Assembly (NCBI GenBank): GCA_021768245.1
Contig: JAETNO010000037.1
Location: forward strand, 1-15,962
Length of the DNA: 15,962 bases
Direction: 5' to 3'
DNA from: Bacteroidaceae bacterium
GTDB taxonomy: Bacteria; Bacteroidota; Bacteroidia; Bacteroidales; Muribaculaceae
In this document: positions 14,036 through 15,962 of the stretch, in pieces
Position numbering within the stretch: position 1 is the stretch's first letter
Layout: each line of letters starts with the position of its first letter
Program-made: the position numbers and the translations under genes
Notes under the pieces: generated by a model
What the model saw: only the letters and a program-made list of their open reading frames with translations
Database searches by the model: none
What the model was told of the DNA's origin: nothing

Positions 14036-15160
14036 TTAATCGAGTTGTAATACGGTTAGTTTTTCTTCCATTGATACGGATGTGCGGTCAACCATCGCGA
14101 GATAGCCCTTGGCGTTCTTGGACGCTATACCCATGAGGGAGCAGAAAGTGGCGGTATCAGCCCCGGCTGACAGGATAAGGTATGCGAATGTGTTTCTCGC
14201 CAGAGTGAAGTTGAGCCGTTTCTCAATCCCGGATTTCTTCTGCCATAATTTGAGTATGTTGTTTGTCTCGGTGTCCTTAGGAAGCCCCTTGAACACAAGC
14301 CCCCGGCGGTTGGATGTCTCCGGCAGCCAGCGCACGGCGTTTGACGAAAGGGGAATAAATATCTTTCGTGATGCGCACCATACGGATCTTTTGCCGTCGG
14401 GCGGTGTCCTGATGTCCTTCCACCTGAGTCCGACAACATCAGGGGCGGTAAGCCCTGTGAAGACCGAGAGCATATACGCCTGTTTTACCTGCGGACGGGA
14501 TATTACCGGGCATTGGGTGTCCATGAGCAACTTGATCTCGTCAACCGACAAATGCAGCTTCTTAGGACGCTCACGGGTTATGCGGTCATGGATTTTCACA
14601 AAGAAAAGAGGATTTCGCCGGATAAGCCCGTTCTCCACGGCAAGGTTCAACGCCGCGCTGAAAAGGTAGATGTACGCCCTCGCGGTTGTCATTTTCAGTT
14701 TACCGTGGACGCTGTGGTACTCGTCGCGCAGGAAATCCACAAGACCGTCGCAATACTTCACATCGACCTCCGACAGCATGACATCCTCTTCCCGGTAGGC
14801 AGTCACAGCCCGATACATCCCCATGATGTTGCTTGCCGTGGATTTGTCACCACGTCCCAGTATCAGCGAATGATAATCTTTGATTACCTTTGCAAGAGGA
14901 ATGTCCGGCACCGTGGTTTCAATCTCCAGACCGTTGTCCGAAGCCGCAAGTTCTTCCAGCCTTATGCGCAGAATTTCCCGGGCCTGTCTCATCACGGTCT
15001 TGTTCCCGGCAATCGCCTTGCGGTCGGTTTCGGGTAACAGATACAGGCGCAGACTCTCCCGGACACGTTTTCCGTCCTTGTAGTAGTCAAGGTATATGGA
15101 CTTGCGACCGCCGTCTATATCCTTGTATTTCAGGTTGATTCTTGATTTGGGGAGAGCCAT
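14036..15160 (-). CDS. Tyrosine-recombinase paralogue with degenerate active site
   Basis: The product is 374 aa, with the same architecture and N-terminal arm domain as its neighbour (NLKYKDIDGGRKSIYLDYYKDGKR). Aligned to the intact neighbour, it has lost most catalytic residues. The RI position is Thr238 (TGLTAPD), the beta-hairpin Lys is not evident, HxxRH reads TLARN (Thr319, Arg322 kept, Asn323), and the last His position is Ile345 (LMGIASKN). Tyr353 (GYLAMV) remains. Known: some Bacteroides integrases such as IntDOT and IntN1 lack one conserved Arg yet work, so loss of RI alone is not proof of inactivity, but this combination is. It is the gene nearest the right end. It probably acts as a DNA-binding architectural or regulatory partner of the active enzyme. 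Confidence 0.88.
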   Translation of the reverse strand: MALPKSRINLKYKDIDGGRKSIYLDYYKDGKRVRESLRLYLLPETDRKAIAGNKTVMRQAREILRIRLEELAASDNGLEIETTVPDIPLAKVIKDYHSLILGRGDKSTASNIMGMYRAVTAYREEDVMLSEVDVKYCDGLVDFLRDEYHSVHGKLKMTTARAYIYLFSAALNLAVENGLIRRNPLFFVKIHDRITRERPKKLHLSVDEIKLLMDTQCPVISRPQVKQAYMLSVFTGLTAPDVVGLRWKDIRTPPDGKRSVWCASRKIFIPLSSNAVRWLPETSNRRGLVFKGLPKDTETNNILKLWQKKSGIEKRLNFTLARNTFAYLILSAGADTATFCSLMGIASKNAKGYLAMVDRTSVSMEEKLTVLQLD

Positions 15161-15383
15161 GCGAAAGTTGTTTGTTACTTATTGGTCATTTTACAGACAC
15201 AAAATTACGAAATAATTTCAAAAGTAACAAATAAGTCGCAATTAAAGTAACAAAATAAGCCTAATCTTGAAGAGCAAAGGAATACAACCAATAACCTCAA
15301 TAACCGATAAACAGCTGAATAAAAGTATATTTACATTCCAATATCTTCCTTTGACTTACGATAGGTAGAGAATATAGACAGTT
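15161..15383. other. Right terminal region of the inner element: integrase promoter and GTAACA repeats
   Basis: This is a 223-bp non-coding end. AAGTAACAAA occurs at 15222-15231 and 15245-15254 (23 bp apart, same orientation) and inverted as TTTGTTACTT at 15171-15180. These share GTAACA with the left end and are candidate arm-type integrase sites. The integrase promoter also lies here. No gene is seen; the stop of the truncated traK frame (15356) is in its outer part. Confidence 0.55.
15200..15231 (-). promoter_or_regulatory. Promoter of the integrase pair
   Basis: On the minus strand, TTTG (complement of 15228-15231) is followed after 20 bp by TAATTTTG (complement of 15200-15207), near-perfect for the Bacteroidales consensus. 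The leader to the ATG at 15160 is about 30-35 nt. One AAGTAACAAA copy overlaps the -33 box, so a protein bound there could repress the integrases. Confidence 0.6.
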
Positions 15384-15568
15384 TGGTGGAAGAGCTGGAT
15401 ATGCGCTTTCGCCTCCATGATGAAATTTGCTTCAAGTCCGGCACGCTCGGCAAGAAACGGTATGTCGCCGTCAAGAATATATATCTGCTTGCGCTCCTCG
15501 GTCACGAGCGACACGCAACGCCACACGGTGAACCCGCAGATGGCGGCGCAACCTATTATGGTTGCCAT
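15356..15568 (-). pseudogene. traK: traK, 5' fragment (N-terminal third), cut off by the inner mobile element
   Basis: Starting at ATG 15568 (MATIIGCAAICGFTV), the frame encodes a TM segment and ERKQIYILDGDIPFLAERAG, the characteristic TraK block after the membrane segment. It then runs through HIQLFHQ into the repeat. Past the repeat only about eight foreign residues (TVYILYLS) come before a stop at 15356. The tail is at 731-1099. Compared with other TraK proteins, roughly 20 residues before the TM are missing here, and the start lies 98 nt inside the traJ frame, so a separate small deletion at the traJ/traK border is possible. An intact TraK could form only if the inner element is excised. 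Confidence 0.85.
15384..15391. repeat. Right attachment-site direct repeat (attR core)
   Basis: TGGTGGAA, identical to 1092-1099, is read as TTC CAC CA(A) in the traK frame on the minus strand. Beyond this point, to the right, traJ/traK coding resumes. Confidence 0.8.
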
Positions 15569-15962
15569 TACCCGCGCCCATAGCGACACTGCCGGATGGG
15601 GAGGCGGCACCGCTGCTGACACCGCCGGGTATGAGCCATGAGGCGACTTCGGGAACGAAGCGTATGATATAGGCCCCGACAAGCATACCCATAGCGTACA
15701 TACAGTTGGAGCCAATGCCCTGCAAACCGAGCGCGCCTATCTGCTCCCATGAGTTGACAGCCCCGTGCAACAAGTGGTTGTAGGCCACCAGGTCCTCCTG
15801 AAGATTATACATCAGTATGAAGTCTATGTAGTACAGGCACATATATGTCACGAAGCCCCATAACGTGAGGGAGAGGAATTTTGACATCCATTGGCTCCAT
15901 GCCGAGTTCCACGGCGGAGCGAGTGACAGGGCGAACATTATGGGGCAGAACACAATCATTAT
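15471..15962 (-). CDS. traJ: TraJ, conjugative transposon protein (C-terminal part, runs off right edge)
   Basis: About 163 residues are visible, and the beginning lies outside the window. Several hydrophobic segments (IVFCPIMFALSL, FLSLTLWGFVTYMCLYYIDFIL, CMYAMGMLVGAYIIRF) and the block WNSAWSQWMSKF identify the C-terminal half of TraJ, a polytopic VirB6-like inner-membrane protein. A Gly/Ser/Ala-rich stretch (GGVSSGAASPSGSVAMGAG) follows. The last 33 or so residues (from NGNHNRLRRH) are simply the traK coding sequence read in another frame. That long overlap is unusual, and suggests that the natural TraJ tail was lost in a small deletion that also removed the start of traK. Confidence 0.82.
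   Translation of the reverse strand: MMIVFCPIMFALSLAPPWNSAWSQWMSKFLSLTLWGFVTYMCLYYIDFILMYNLQEDLVAYNHLLHGAVNSWEQIGALGLQGIGSNCMYAMGMLVGAYIIRFVPEVASWLIPGGVSSGAASPSGSVAMGAGNGNHNRLRRHLRVHRVALRVARDRGAQADIYS

Larger units (their letters stand above)
1092..15391. mobile_element. Mobilizable integrative element inserted in traK of a conjugative transposon
   Basis: The ends are defined by the 8-bp direct repeat TGGTGGAA at 1092-1099 and 15384-15391. On the minus strand the repeat codes for Phe-His-Gln in the same frame in both halves of traK. Using one copy, the head (185 nt) and tail (361 nt) sum to 546 nt, an in-frame 181-codon traK. Inside are a relaxase, a relaxosome protein, an excisionase-like HTH and two tyrosine recombinases next to the right end. 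No T4SS genes lie inside. This is the make-up of a Bacteroidales mobilizable transposon/IME. It also carries an ATPase operon and an AT-rich regulator/outer-membrane/SDR cargo. The exact crossover points within the repeat are not determinable here. Confidence 0.9.

Noticed and set aside
1100..15383. CRISPR array or tRNA/rRNA gene in the element
   Set aside because: No regularly spaced repeats were seen, and no cloverleaf or rRNA-like sequence was noticed; the target is a protein gene rather than a tRNA.

Overview
The window looks like a gut Bacteroidales chromosome (Bacteroides, Parabacteroides or Muribaculaceae type; the genus cannot be fixed from sequence alone). The reasons are a Bacteroidetes-type tra cluster (traJ, traK, traL, traM in that order), Bacteroidales-style promoters (TTG, about 19-20 bp, TAnnTTTG), a TonB-type outer-membrane beta-barrel protein with the CarboxypepD_reg/LDEVVVTA layout, and Bacteroidetes arm-type tyrosine recombinases.

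Two mobile elements are nested. The outer one is a conjugative element (ICE/conjugative transposon). Its transfer operon runs on the minus strand: traJ enters from the right edge (15471-15962), traK starts at 15568, and then the operon is interrupted. It resumes at the left side of the window with the rest of traK (731-1099), traL (223-720) and the first part of traM (1-236). The inner element is about 14.3 kb (1092 to 15391) and lies inside traK, flanked by an 8-bp direct repeat TGGTGGAA. Joining the two traK parts across one repeat copy gives 546 nt, an uninterrupted 181-codon frame through the conserved Phe-His-Gln. The inner element therefore appears to be a precisely inserted mobilizable element whose excision would repair traK.

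Inner element, left to right. Left end with repeated GTAACA-type motifs (1100-1260). A minus-strand mobilization block: relaxosome protein (3447), relaxase (2969), two-TM membrane protein (1761), preceded by a hairpin-rich, GC-rich candidate oriT (3455-3565). A regulatory/maintenance block: excisionase-like HTH (5057), unknown protein (4789), winged-helix protein (4044), driven from a clear promoter at 5139-5169. A terminator at 5200-5241. A minus-strand three-gene operon joined by 4-bp ATGA overlaps: AAA ATPase with PD-(D/E)XK-like C-terminus, a helical charged protein, and a small unknown protein (7750 to 5284). A visibly AT-rich plus-strand cargo block: membrane-anchored TPR-HTH regulator (8110), outer-membrane beta-barrel protein (9865) and short-chain dehydrogenase (12167). 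Finally two tandem paralogous tyrosine recombinases on the minus strand. The inner one (14022-12871) has an intact catalytic set. The outer one (15160-14036) has lost most catalytic residues.

The relaxase and oriT-like region but no T4SS of its own suggest the inner element depends on a conjugative partner, yet it sits in a gene of exactly such a partner. The most interesting possibility is a mobilizable element that disables its host ICE while integrated and restores traK when it excises. The second notable point is the intact/degenerate integrase pair. The AT-rich cargo triad has candidate regulator-operator architecture but its substrate is unknown.
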